Shown here one piece after another: positions 8,269 through 16,827 of a stretch of DNA of 64,000 bases. Source of the stretch: Caballeronia sordidicola. Lineage in GTDB: Bacteria > Pseudomonadota > Gammaproteobacteria > Burkholderiales > Burkholderiaceae. The first letter of the stretch is position 1. Each line of letters opens with the position of its first letter. A program made the position numbers and the translations under genes. The notes below the pieces were generated by a model. It ran no database searches and was not told the DNA's origin. It saw only the letters and a list, made by a program, of their open reading frames with translations. Where the stretch lies: NCBI RefSeq assembly GCF_000729995.1, contig NZ_JNFG01000010.1, positions 62,001-126,000 of the forward strand. The letters run 5' to 3'.

Positions 8269-9407
8269 GAGGTTATTCAGTCGACAGCCCCGACGTGCTG
8301 GTGGTCGGGGGTGGGCTGGTAGGAACCGCGGTGGCCTACGGGCTGGCGCGCGAAGGGGCAAAAGTCACGGTGCTGGATCAAGGCGATGGCGGGTTTCGTG
8401 CATCGCGCGGCAATTTCGGGCTGGTGTGGGTGCAGGGTAAAGGCTACGGTTTGTCGCCGTACGCACGCTGGTCGCGCAGTTCGTCAAGGCTATGGCCGGG
8501 ACTCGCTGCGGCGTTGCTGGAAGAAACGGGTATTGATGTATCGCTCAAGCAGCCCGGTGGCTTCCACCTGTGTTTCTCCGACGAAGAGTTGGCCGATCGC
8601 GAGAAGCGCCTGTCCACGCTGCAGTCAGAACTCGGTGGTGAGTATCCGTATCAATTGCTCGATGCACGGGAGTTGCGCGAACGTATTCCCGCTGTAGGAC
8701 CTGAAGTGATCGGCGCGAGTTATACGCCCATGGACGGCCATGTGAATCCGCTCAAGCTGCTGCGTGCGCTGCACGACGCCATGCAGCGGCGCGGCGTGAC
8801 GCTCATCAACGGCGAAGATATCGGGCGTATTGTTCCTGAGACGAACGGCTTCGCCGTGCACGGCAAGAACGCTGTATGGCGCGCGCCGAAGGTTGTCCTG
8901 TCAGCAGGTCTCGGCAACCGCGCGCTTAGCGCCCAGGTGGGTCTGCACGCGCCGGTTGCACCGAATCGCGGACAGGTACTGGTCAGCGAACGGGTCGCGC
9001 CGTTCCTGCATTACCCGACCATCAATGTGCGTCAGACCGATGAAGGCTCGGTGCAGTTCGGCGACTCAATGGAGGAGGTCGGCTACAACGACTTCACCAC
9101 CGCCGACGTGCTGTCGAACATTGCGCGACGCGATGTGCGTGCATTCCCCTTGCTGAAGAACGTGCGGCTGGTACGCACATGGGCCGCGCTGCGTGTCTAC
9201 AGCCCGGACGGTTTCCCGATCTACGAGCAGTCGCTGCAGTATCCGGGCGCATTCGTCGTGACCTGTCACAGCGGCGTGACGCTGGCGGCAGCGCATGCAA
9301 TGCGAATTGCCCCGTGGATTCAAGGTGGACCGATCCCCGATGAACTCGCTTCGTTCCGGGGCGGCCGCTTTCTCGCCGCCGATCACGCAACCAGCCATGC
9401 TCATTAG
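8265..9407 (+). CDS. FAD-dependent amino acid/imino acid oxidoreductase (DAO family)
   Basis: A 380-residue DAO-family flavoprotein. The FAD-binding Rossmann motif GGGLVG lies at residues 15-20, and a C-terminal region with TCHSGVTLAAAHAMRIAPWI is typical of the FAD contact in glycine/sarcosine/D-amino-acid oxidases. The start overlaps the permease stop by four bases. Relatives oxidise secondary or primary amines to imines. A second DAO-type protein is encoded at 11270, so this one may be a free-standing enzyme or an alternative subunit of the same complex. Substrate cannot be read from sequence. Confidence 0.88.
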   Translation: MRGYSVDSPDVLVVGGGLVGTAVAYGLAREGAKVTVLDQGDGGFRASRGNFGLVWVQGKGYGLSPYARWSRSSSRLWPGLAAALLEETGIDVSLKQPGGFHLCFSDEELADREKRLSTLQSELGGEYPYQLLDARELRERIPAVGPEVIGASYTPMDGHVNPLKLLRALHDAMQRRGVTLINGEDIGRIVPETNGFAVHGKNAVWRAPKVVLSAGLGNRALSAQVGLHAPVAPNRGQVLVSERVAPFLHYPTINVRQTDEGSVQFGDSMEEVGYNDFTTADVLSNIARRDVRAFPLLKNVRLVRTWAALRVYSPDGFPIYEQSLQYPGAFVVTCHSGVTLAAAHAMRIAPWIQGGPIPDELASFRGGRFLAADHATSHAH

Positions 9408-9518
9408 CCGCCTCAACGTCTCGCTTGCATCGACTCCTTCTGCTTGCCGGAACCGTCGTCCATTTTCCGCGATGCGTCCTGAACGCCGCCACTTCGCTTT
9501 GCTTTTAGCTGCCCCACT

Positions 9519-9893
9519 ATGACTTCAAAACCGCTATTCAGAGTGCTTTCGCCGGCTGCTGGCGCCGATGCCAAGGCCCAGGCCGAGGCCACCATCCAGA
9601 TCTGGTTCAACGACCAGGCGCTCAGCGTCCCGGCCGGACGCTCGGTTGCAGCCGCGTTGCTGGCCGCCGGCGTCCAGCGATTTCGCGCGACGCCCGTGTC
9701 CGGTGCGCCACGTGCGCCGTATTGCATGATGGGTGCTTGTTTCGAATGCCTGGTCGAGATCGACGGTATGCCGAGCCGGCAGAGTTGTCTTGTCGCGGTG
9801 CAAGACGGCATGCGTATTCATTCACAAGAGGGGGCGCGCGATCTGCCGCCGCTGTCGGATATGAACCCGTTGGAGAACGCTCATGGCCGCTGA
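9519..9893 (+). CDS. [2Fe-2S] ferredoxin-like subunit, HcnA/OoxA-type small subunit
   Basis: A 124-residue protein with a plant-type [2Fe-2S] domain. Cysteines at 69, 74 and 77 (CMMGACFEC) and at 90 match the cluster ligands of the HcnA family, the small subunit of hydrogen cyanide synthase and of related opine and hydroxyproline dehydrogenases. It has no export signal and would pass electrons inside the cytoplasmic-membrane-associated complex. Its stop overlaps the next gene by 11 bases. The 111-base gap before it is the largest in this part of the operon and holds nothing I can name. Substrate specificity is unknown. Confidence 0.86.
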   Translation: MTSKPLFRVLSPAAGADAKAQAEATIQIWFNDQALSVPAGRSVAAALLAAGVQRFRATPVSGAPRAPYCMMGACFECLVEIDGMPSRQSCLVAVQDGMRIHSQEGARDLPPLSDMNPLENAHGR

Positions 9894-11277
9894 AACTGTC
9901 GATGTTGCCGTGATCGGTGCCGGACCCGCCGGGCTCGCTGCTGCGACCCAGGCTGCGAGAGCCGGGCTGTCCGTGGTCCTGCTCGATGAACAGGAAGCGG
10001 TCGGCGGGCAGATCTATCGCGCGATCGAGCGCAGCGATGCACAGCGCCGCGAAATTCTCGGCGCGGACTATGGCGCCGGTGCTGCGCTGGCGAGCGAGTT
10101 TGCGCGTTCAGGTGCGCGTTATGTACCGAACGCGTCGGTCTGGCAAGTCACGCGCGAGCGTACGGTGCACTACCTCAAGGACGGCAAGGTGAGCAGCTTT
10201 GAGGCCCGGCGCGTGGTGCTCGCGACCGGCGCGCTGGAGAGGCCCTTCCCGATTCCCGGGTGGACCCTGCCCGGCGTGATGACCGCCGGTGCCGCACAGA
10301 TCCTGCTGAAAAGCGCGGGTGAAGTGCCCGCCGAGCCGCCGATACTCGTCGGCTGCGGACCGCTGCTTTACTTGCTCGGATGGCAGTACGTCCGCGCGGG
10401 TGTACCCATTCGCGCGCTGGTGGACACCACGCGTCACGAGGACCGCTGGCGCGCGAAGCGGCACATGTTGTCCGCTTTGCGTGCGTGGCCGTATCTGAGC
10501 AAGGGTCTGCAGTTGATGCGGACTTTGCGCGACGCAGGCGTGCCGATGCATGAAGCCGCCGATGACCTTCGGGTGGAAAGCGGTATCGATGAAGACGGTT
10601 CCGAACGGGCACGCGCTTTGACTTTTTCGGTGCGCGGCGTGTCGCATCGGATCGAGGCCAATGTGATCCTGCTGCATCAGGGCGTGGTTCCGAATACGCA
10701 GTTCACGCTTTCGCTCAGGGCATCGCATAAGTGGGATGACGCGCAGTTATGCTTCGCGCCCGTCACCGATGAATGGGGCGAGCTCGATGTCCCCGGCATC
10801 TTCGTCGCGGGCGATGGTGGTGGGATCGGCGGCGCGCAGGCGGCGGAAACGCAGGGTGAAGTAACGGCGCTGGCGATTGCTGCGCAGCTTGGCGCAATCG
10901 ATACCGCCGCGCGCAATCGCAGCGCTGCGCCGCTGCTTCGCCGGCTGGCTGAGGTCATGCGCATTCGTCCTTTCCTCGACAGTCTCTATCGTCCACGCGA
11001 TGAAAATCGTGTGCCGAAGGACGAGGTGATTGTGTGCCGATGCGAGGAAGTCACCGCCGGCGAGCTCCGGAATTTCGTGAAGCTCGGCTGCCTTGGGCCG
11101 AACCAGGCGAAGTCCTTCGGCCGATGCGGCATGGGTCCGTGTCAAGGCCGCTTGTGCGGATTGACCGTCACCGAAGTGATCGCGGATGCGCGCAGCGTGC
11201 CTCCCGAAACGGTGGGCTATTACCGCATCCGTCCGCCGATCAAACCACTCACGCTCGGAGAACTGGCCGGTGAATAA
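9883..11277 (+). CDS. FAD/NAD(P)-dependent oxidoreductase subunit, HcnB/OoxA-like
   Basis: A 464-residue flavoprotein. The dinucleotide motif GAGPAG is at residues 12-17, a second nucleotide-binding region lies near 145, and GIFVAGDGGGIGGA (about 306-319) is the FAD-contact segment. The C-terminal 90 residues hold four cysteines in a BFD-like [2Fe-2S] pattern (VCRCEEV, then GRCGMGPCQGRLCG). This matches HcnB and the A subunits of octopine and nopaline oxidases. It overlaps both neighbours in the operon, as expected for subunits made in equal amounts. It probably carries electrons from the DAO-type subunit. Confidence 0.9.
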   Translation: MAAETVDVAVIGAGPAGLAAATQAARAGLSVVLLDEQEAVGGQIYRAIERSDAQRREILGADYGAGAALASEFARSGARYVPNASVWQVTRERTVHYLKDGKVSSFEARRVVLATGALERPFPIPGWTLPGVMTAGAAQILLKSAGEVPAEPPILVGCGPLLYLLGWQYVRAGVPIRALVDTTRHEDRWRAKRHMLSALRAWPYLSKGLQLMRTLRDAGVPMHEAADDLRVESGIDEDGSERARALTFSVRGVSHRIEANVILLHQGVVPNTQFTLSLRASHKWDDAQLCFAPVTDEWGELDVPGIFVAGDGGGIGGAQAAETQGEVTALAIAAQLGAIDTAARNRSAAPLLRRLAEVMRIRPFLDSLYRPRDENRVPKDEVIVCRCEEVTAGELRNFVKLGCLGPNQAKSFGRCGMGPCQGRLCGLTVTEVIADARSVPPETVGYYRIRPPIKPLTLGELAGE

Positions 11278-12406
11278 GCCCGTAGCCAATGAGTCGGATG
11301 TGCTGATCATCGGCGGTGGGCTGCATGGATCGAGCAGCGCATTTCATATCGCGCGCCGCGGGGTGGGCGTGACCGTGCTGGAAGCCGATTACGTCGGGCG
11401 CCACGCATCGGGCGTCAATGCGGGTGGCGTGCGTACGCTCGGCCGGCCATTGCCGGAGATTCCTCTCGCGCTGATGTCGCGGGAGATCTGGCACAACATC
11501 GTCAATACAATCGGCGACGATTGCGGTTTCGTGGCGTCGGGCCAGTTGAAGATTGCGGAGACCGAAGCCGAACTCGATGAATGCCGCGAACGCGTCGCGC
11601 TGCTCGAAGCGCATGGTTTCACGCATGAGAAAATCATCGATCGTGAGACCGTGCTTGAGCTGGAGCCCGCGCTTACGCCGCATGTGACCGGCGGTATCTG
11701 GGTCGAACGCGATGGTTACGCGTTGCCGTTCAGGACGACCACCGCGTTCCGGTTGGCGGCGGAGCGTCACGGCGCCGTGTTCCATGAAGGCACGCCGGTC
11801 ACGCGCATTGAACAGAAGGGCGAGCGCTGGTTCGCGCATACGCCATCGGGTGTTTTCTCGGCCGCAAAGCTGGTGGTCACAGCCGGGGCGTGGGCGGGTG
11901 AGCTTTCGGAGCAAGTGGGCGAGCCGGTGCCGGTTCATCCGGAAGGGCTCATGCTGATGGTCACGCATCGGGCCGCACCTTTCTGCCGCGCGACACTCGG
12001 CGCAACGGGGCGGCCTTTGTCCTTCAAGCAGTTCGATAACGGCACGGTGGTGATTGGCGGCAAGCTGATTGGAATTGCGGACTTGTCCGGTCGCCACGGC
12101 GAAGTCGATTTCGCGCGGCTGGTGAAGAGCGCAAATACGGTGGTCGATCTGTTTCCGCACCTGCGCAATCTTGGGATCAATCGAGCATGGGCCGGTGTGG
12201 AAGCCTTCACCGACGACTCGCTGCCCGTTATCTCGCCCAGCCGGCGTGCATCGAATCTGACCTATTCGTTCGGGTACTGCGGCAGCGGATTTCAGCTTGG
12301 GCCGGGGTGTGGGAAGCTGGTGTCAGAACTGGTGCTGGACGGCGTGGCGTCGTTGCCGCTGGATGCGTTTGCCATCGACCGGTTCAAGGATGTTGCGGCA
12401 GCATAG
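11270..12406 (+). CDS. FAD-dependent oxidoreductase subunit, HcnC/OoxB-like (DAO family)
   Basis: A 378-residue DAO-family protein with GGGLHG at residues 15-20 and a C-terminal FAD segment (GYCGSGFQLGPGCGKLVSELVL). The start is GTG 11270, which overlaps the preceding stop by eight bases and has GGAGA upstream; a longer reading from 11186 would sit wholly inside the previous gene. It completes an HcnABC-like trimer with the two genes before it. In this family the DAO subunit binds the amine and reduces FAD. Paired with RidA next, the likely product is an imine that is hydrolysed to a keto acid and ammonia. Confidence 0.88.
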   Translation: MNKPVANESDVLIIGGGLHGSSSAFHIARRGVGVTVLEADYVGRHASGVNAGGVRTLGRPLPEIPLALMSREIWHNIVNTIGDDCGFVASGQLKIAETEAELDECRERVALLEAHGFTHEKIIDRETVLELEPALTPHVTGGIWVERDGYALPFRTTTAFRLAAERHGAVFHEGTPVTRIEQKGERWFAHTPSGVFSAAKLVVTAGAWAGELSEQVGEPVPVHPEGLMLMVTHRAAPFCRATLGATGRPLSFKQFDNGTVVIGGKLIGIADLSGRHGEVDFARLVKSANTVVDLFPHLRNLGINRAWAGVEAFTDDSLPVISPSRRASNLTYSFGYCGSGFQLGPGCGKLVSELVLDGVASLPLDAFAIDRFKDVAAA

Positions 12407-12466
12407 AGATGACACATGTTTGTGCCATGCTGATTGATGGCAATTTAAAATTAACGAGGAATACTT

Positions 12467-12820
12467 ATGACTGATATTGTTAGATTCGAAACCAATCAAC
12501 GGATGAGCCGCGTCGTGAAGGCTGCAGGTCTGGTGTTCGTCGGCGGACAAACGTCGAATGACCGCACGCTCGATGTCAAAGGTCAGACGCAGCAGGTTCT
12601 CGCGAAGATCGACGGTTATCTCGCGCAAGCGGGTATCGATAAAACGCGGCTGGTTTCGGCGCAGGTCTGGCTGGCGGATATTGGCCGCGACTTCGCGGGC
12701 ATGAACGAAGTGTGGGACGCATGGGTCGCACCGGGTTGCGCGCCGACACGCGCGACGGTCGAGTCCAAGCTGGCCGCGCCGGATCTGCTGGTTGAAATCA
12801 CGGTGACCGCGCTGGCGTGA
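12467..12820 (+). CDS. RidA-family enamine/imine deaminase
   Basis: A 117-residue RidA (YjgF/YER057c) protein. The family signature CAPTRATVESKLAAPDLLVEI ends the protein; Arg95 corresponds to the conserved substrate-binding arginine and Glu110 to the conserved glutamate, so it should be an active deaminase and not a degenerate subfamily. RidA proteins hydrolyse reactive imines made by amino-acid oxidation. It ends the operon, 60 bases after the last oxidoreductase gene. Its presence supports oxidative deamination as the pathway chemistry. Confidence 0.92.
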   Translation: MTDIVRFETNQRMSRVVKAAGLVFVGGQTSNDRTLDVKGQTQQVLAKIDGYLAQAGIDKTRLVSAQVWLADIGRDFAGMNEVWDAWVAPGCAPTRATVESKLAAPDLLVEITVTALA

Positions 12821-12940
12821 TTGTGCAGGGCAAGTGTGTTGGCTTTTGCTCAGATGGCGTGTTTGTTACGGATGCGCGCAAATGAGGCAGGCGCTTTGCG
12901 CAGTGCGTTAGCGGGGCATCTTGGGCCCGGCAGCAGCCCA

Positions 12941-12978
12941 ATTAAAAAGGCCCCGGAAACGCCGATGCGTCCGGGGCC
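12941..12978 (-). terminator. rho-independent terminator of hicAB
   Basis: GGCCCCGGA (12949-12957) pairs with TCCGGGGCC (12970-12978) in a 9-base stem with a 12-base loop. Read on the minus strand it is followed by TTTTT (12948-12944), the classic intrinsic terminator form. It lies 20 bases after the hicB stop. The same stem could slow transcription from ridA, but there is no T-tract on the plus strand. Confidence 0.8.
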
Positions 12979-12998
12979 GAACGTTGTGCAAAAACTGA

Positions 12999-13418
12999 TC
13001 AGGCGATGGATATTTCCAACCGTTTGCCGAGTTTGTTGAACGCCGCTTCAATGGCATCCAACTTGGATGAATGACGCGGATCGAGCAGACGATCGACCTG
13101 CGGCATATGTACGTCCAGACGACGTGCGAGTTCCGACTTCTTAATACCCTGACGGATCATTTCGTTGGCGAGCAGAAGCTTCGAAACGACGAGTGCCGGC
13201 AACGTCACGACAGGCTGTCCTTTCTTTGGTCTTGAAGGCGGTGGAACCTCCCGCTTCTCGTCAAAATAGATCTCGATGGCGCTTTCCAAGGCGTCCAGTG
13301 CGTTAAGCAGTGCCTCGTCTTCATCATCTCCGACAGATACGGCTTCGGGGATATCCGGGAAGGTCACCAGATACGTGTTGTTCGTATCTAGCTCCATTTT
13401 CACAGGATAAGACAACAT
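12999..13418 (-). CDS. hicB: HicB-type antitoxin
   Basis: A 139-residue HicB antitoxin. The N-terminal partially degraded RNase H fold is seen in YLVTFPDIPEAVSVGDDEDEAL (about 16-37), and a C-terminal XRE helix-turn-helix in GIKKSELARRLDVHMPQVDRLLD (about 91-113). It binds HicA and represses the operon. It follows hicA by 125 bases, longer than the usual tight spacing, so extra regulation between the genes is possible. GGAGA lies upstream of the ATG. The terminator downstream closes the operon. Confidence 0.92.
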   Translation of the reverse strand: MLSYPVKMELDTNNTYLVTFPDIPEAVSVGDDEDEALLNALDALESAIEIYFDEKREVPPPSRPKKGQPVVTLPALVVSKLLLANEMIRQGIKKSELARRLDVHMPQVDRLLDPRHSSKLDAIEAAFNKLGKRLEISIA

Positions 13419-13543
13419 GGCTATGTGATTCTCCGATAATTTTCACACCTCAAAACCGAAGTGCGATGTCCTGCATTGCAACGACTCCGCGACCTGCGAT
13501 CTACAGCGAATGTGTGAAGGCAGCCCCTCCCGAGGCCACCGAC

Positions 13544-13723
13544 TCACTTCAATCCAAGCTGTTTCTTAATCTGCTCAACTAACCCCGTTCCCATTTCTTT
13601 GCTGCCGTGATCCGGGAAAATTGTTGTCTTGCCGTTAAGAGTTACTCGGAAGTGGCTACCTTTGGCTGGTATGAATTCCGCGCCTTGGTTTTTGAGCCAC
13701 TTTCTGAACTCGCTGTATTTCAT
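13544..13723 (-). CDS. hicA: HicA-type mRNA interferase toxin
   Basis: A 59-residue HicA toxin with a double-stranded-RNA-binding-like fold. The catalytic histidine lies in the AKGSHFRVT segment (His at about residue 24). ATG 13723 is chosen because AGGAGG stands just upstream on the minus strand and the N-terminus MKYSEFRKWL is the family standard; a reading ten codons longer would cover the ribosome site. HicA cleaves mRNA when free of HicB. A strong promoter with twin inverted repeats lies directly upstream. Confidence 0.92.
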   Translation of the reverse strand: MKYSEFRKWLKNQGAEFIPAKGSHFRVTLNGKTTIFPDHGSKEMGTGLVEQIKKQLGLK

Positions 13724-13751
13724 AGGCCTCCTGTTATTGTTAAGTGAGGCC

Positions 13752-13805
13752 ATTATACAACAGATATGTTGTCAAATGCAATGTATATTAACAACATATC
13801 TGTTG
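13752..13805 (-). promoter_or_regulatory. hicAB promoter with twin inverted operators
   Basis: On the minus strand a -35 TTGCAT (13781-13776) and a consensus -10 TATAAT (13757-13752) are 18 bases apart. CAACAGATATGTTG (13758-13771) and its exact reverse complement CAACATATCTGTTG (13792-13805) form a perfect 14-base inverted pair with a 20-base centre. One arm lies within the promoter spacer and the other upstream. This is what a dimeric or tetrameric HicB repressor would bind. Confidence 0.75.
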
Positions 13806-13970
13806 CGTTTATAGACACAGAGGCATGCTAACGCAAGCATCGAGAATGGGCGATTTCCGAGCAGCACATCGGTGTTTGCTGAATCCGGTGGCGCAGTTTT
13901 CGCATGCGCGATGCGTCGCGATGCAAGGCGATCTCCACTGGGCCTATCAGCCGGCGGAGATCAACCACAA

Positions 13971-14600
13971 TCAGGCGCTTTGATCGCCAGAACTAGCGCC
14001 GCGTGACGCGCGCACGGAGCGCGGTTTTTTGGGCGCTCCAGAACACCCTACCCACTGGCGCTCGTCCAGCAGGCGATCAAATAAACGGCCGCGCTCCTTG
14101 TCGGATAGCGGGCACAGCCCGAGCAGCGAGGTCAATGCGAGGCCTCTCGCTGCCTCCCAGCGCAACAAGGCGAGCTCAGGGTCGGCTGCCTCGGACTTGA
14201 CGCGCTTGACCCTCTTTGCATCCGATTCCCGAACGGCGGACAGAAGCGTGGGATCTTCCACCAGCGCCGCCAGAATCGCATGGCCCACCGAGTCCTGCTG
14301 GATCATGGATTCGCGGGTTGTCGCGATCTGCGCCAACAGGGCGGCGCTGGGATGGTCGGGACCGATCTTCGCCAGGTAATCCCGGGAGAAGTTCTCGAAA
14401 TACTCCGTGCGGTGCTCGAGCAACGCTTTCAGCACGTTTCCTTTTGTCTGGAACTGATGCATCAGCCCGCCCTTACTGATGCCGCTCTCGCGCGAGATGG
14501 CATCGAACGTGAGCTGGCCCGGGCCATCGCGGGAAATGATGGTGAGCGCCGCCTGGATGGCGGCTGCACGGGAGCGTTCCGAGCGGGTTGGATTGTCCAT
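13971..14600 (-). CDS. TetR/AcrR-family transcriptional regulator
   Basis: A 209-residue TetR-type regulator. The N-terminal helix-turn-helix is DAISRESGISKGGLMHQFQTKGNVLKALLEH at about residues 32-62, and a helical ligand domain follows. ATG 14600 is preceded by GAGAG and gives the usual short lead before the DNA-binding helices; a reading 19 codons longer has no support. No obvious target is divergent from it. The next gene upstream is a LysR gene on the same strand, 270 bases away. The last 20 residues are basic and low in complexity. Confidence 0.85.
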   Translation of the reverse strand: MDNPTRSERSRAAAIQAALTIISRDGPGQLTFDAISRESGISKGGLMHQFQTKGNVLKALLEHRTEYFENFSRDYLAKIGPDHPSAALLAQIATTRESMIQQDSVGHAILAALVEDPTLLSAVRESDAKRVKRVKSEAADPELALLRWEAARGLALTSLLGLCPLSDKERGRLFDRLLDERQWVGCSGAPKKPRSVRASRGASSGDQSA

Positions 14601-14870
14601 AAGTTCTCTCGAGAGCAGATACGTGTTCACGCGACTGCAAAAAAATCGCCAGAGCATGCGTGGCCGCTCGTGCGTTATTGTTCTTTATTCCGCGAAGGGA
14701 TGATTGCCGGACGGCTGGATAATGCCAATGCCATCAGTGTCAGCCGTAGCTTCGCATACTTTTGAAGCAGCCTCTGCGCTTGTACTTTGCACCGGTCATC
14801 ACGCAGCCAACGTGCACGGGTCGCCACTATACAAGCGTCATTGGTGGTTTGACTCGATCAGTCATAGCCA

Positions 14871-15776
14871 TCAGCGATCCCACGGTGGCTCGTCGCGAAA
14901 CGCCTCGACAAGATAATCGATGAACTGCCGAACCTTCGACGGCACATAGCGCGCAGTCGGATAAACCGCGTTGATGGTCAGCTCGGCGGTCCTATAGTCA
15001 GGCAGCAACTTGACCAGGTTTCCAGCCTTGATATCACGCCCAAAAACGAAGGTTGGTCCATATGCAATCCCGACGCCCGCGAGTGCCGCCGAGAGCAGCA
15101 TCTGCATGTTGTTGGCCTGCATCCGAAGCGGCCCGTCGATCACATGGTCGTGATTCTGTTCATCCGTCAGTGTCCACTCAGGAACCGATACCGCTTCGTT
15201 GAACGCCAGCCGAGGTGCACGTCGGAGGTCTTCGGCGTCTTCAGGCGTGCCCTCGCGGCTGAGGTACGCCGGTGACGCGCAGATTGCCATGCGGCAGGGG
15301 GCGAGGCGCCGGGCGACGAGATCAGAGTCGGGCAGCTTGCCGATGCGGATAGCCACGTCAATGCCCGCGCTTTGCAGGTCGACATAACGATCGTCGAGAG
15401 AGACTTCAATGCTCACATGGGGATGATCGTCAAGATAGCGCGCGACGACCTCGCCCATGTGCAGCGTCCCGAACGTGACCGGCGCGGCGACTCGCAAGGT
15501 GCCGCGTACTGCGCTGTGCGCATCGCTGGCTTCGCGGTTGGCATCGTCGAATTCTTCGAGGATGCGTTGGCACCGGACGTAGTACGTGCGCCCGGCGTCA
15601 GTGAGGCTCAAGCTTCGGGTGCTGCGATGAAGCAGGCGCACATTCAACTCGGCTTCGAGTGCGCTGACGTATTTGCCCGCCATGGAGGCGGACAAGCCAA
15701 ATCGTTTGCCGGCGGCCACGAGACTGCCCTCGTCAATGGCGGCCACAAACACGGCGATGCTCGCAAAGCGGTCCAT
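14871..15776 (-). CDS. LysR-family transcriptional regulator
   Basis: A 301-residue LysR protein. The helix-turn-helix covers about residues 1-60 (GSLVAAGKRFGLSASMAGKYVSALE, then LLHRSTRSLSLTDAG), of the subgroup common in Burkholderiaceae. ATG 15776 gives the standard N-terminus MDRFASIAVF; an in-frame ATG 20 codons upstream exists and cannot be excluded, since neither has a strong ribosome site. It is divergent from the alpha/beta hydrolase gene, 130 bases away, which it probably regulates. The ligand is unknown. Confidence 0.88.
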   Translation of the reverse strand: MDRFASIAVFVAAIDEGSLVAAGKRFGLSASMAGKYVSALEAELNVRLLHRSTRSLSLTDAGRTYYVRCQRILEEFDDANREASDAHSAVRGTLRVAAPVTFGTLHMGEVVARYLDDHPHVSIEVSLDDRYVDLQSAGIDVAIRIGKLPDSDLVARRLAPCRMAICASPAYLSREGTPEDAEDLRRAPRLAFNEAVSVPEWTLTDEQNHDHVIDGPLRMQANNMQMLLSAALAGVGIAYGPTFVFGRDIKAGNLVKLLPDYRTAELTINAVYPTARYVPSKVRQFIDYLVEAFRDEPPWDR

Positions 15777-15906
15777 TTTTATTCGATAGTCAGATGATTG
15801 GGTGATGATAGCAAAGCGGGGATTATCGCCTTTCATGCGCTAATCTAACATCGCCTTGTGAGTTTGGCCGACCGCGGTCAAGCCGCCGATATCAAGGAGA
15901 AGCGCG

Positions 15907-16713
15907 ATGAAAGTAGCGTTGAACGGTATACAGATTCACGTCAAGGATCAGGGCAACGGCACGCTGCCGGTCGTTTTCCTACATTACTGGGGTGGCTCGT
16001 CGCGCACATGGGATGACGTGATCGCTGCGCTTCCGGTGGAGTACAGGACCGTTGCGCCTGATCTCCGGGGCTGGGGCGACTCGGACGCGCCTGCCGCGGG
16101 CTACGCGCTCGCTGACTTCGCCGATGACGCGCAGCACGTGATTGCCGCATTGAAGTTGGACCGGTTCGTCCTGGTCGGTCATTCGATGGGCGGCAAGATT
16201 GCGCAGTTGCTCGCGTCGCGGCGACCGCGGGGACTTGCGGGACTCGTGCTGGTTGCGCCGTCCCCTCCCGGGCCGCTGGCGCTGCCGGCTGAGGTGCGGG
16301 CAGCAATGGAAGGGGCCTACGTCACGCGGGAGTCTGTCGGCATGTCGATAGACCAGATGCTGACCGCCAAGCCGTTGAGCCCGAAGCACCGTGAGCAGGT
16401 GATTGAAGACAGCCTGCGTGGCGCGCCTCAGGCGAAGCTGGCGTGGCCTCGATCCACCAGCCAGGAAGACATTTCGTCCGAAGTCGCTGCGATCGATGTA
16501 CCGACCATTGTCATTGCCGGCGAGCTTGACCGTATCGACGGTACCGCGATCCTCGAAGCGGAGTTGCTCACTCGCGTGACTCATGCGGTCATGCGTGTGC
16601 TGCCCGGTACCGGCCACTTGTCCCCGCTGGAGTCGCCGGTGGCCATTGCGGGAATCATCCGCGAATTTGTCGATGGCATCGAGCGCGTCGGTCGCGATGC
16701 CATCACGGTCTGA
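15907..16713 (+). CDS. alpha/beta hydrolase
   Basis: A 268-residue alpha/beta hydrolase fold enzyme. The nucleophile elbow GHSMGG places the catalytic serine at residue 93, HYWGG near residue 26 forms the oxyanion region, and GTGHLSPLESP near the C-terminus supplies the histidine. The chosen ATG has AAGGAGA upstream. No signal peptide is present. It is divergent from LysR and is followed after 114 bases by a DoxX gene. The family includes haloperoxidase-like esterases and lactonases; the substrate cannot be told. Confidence 0.88.
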   Translation: MKVALNGIQIHVKDQGNGTLPVVFLHYWGGSSRTWDDVIAALPVEYRTVAPDLRGWGDSDAPAAGYALADFADDAQHVIAALKLDRFVLVGHSMGGKIAQLLASRRPRGLAGLVLVAPSPPGPLALPAEVRAAMEGAYVTRESVGMSIDQMLTAKPLSPKHREQVIEDSLRGAPQAKLAWPRSTSQEDISSEVAAIDVPTIVIAGELDRIDGTAILEAELLTRVTHAVMRVLPGTGHLSPLESPVAIAGIIREFVDGIERVGRDAITV

Positions 16714-16827
16714 TCGAAACAATCCTGCCGTTTGCCTGCTGCAACATAGCGATGCTACTGTTCGACTGGCGCCATTTGAGCGCATCCATCCCGTGTACGG
16801 TCGTGCTCTTTCCAAAGGAACGCCATC

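Noticed and set aside
13806..13970. Possible gene scrap between hicA and the TetR gene
   Set aside because: A plus-strand reading is open here, but I could not match it to any family and it lacks a start with a ribosome site.
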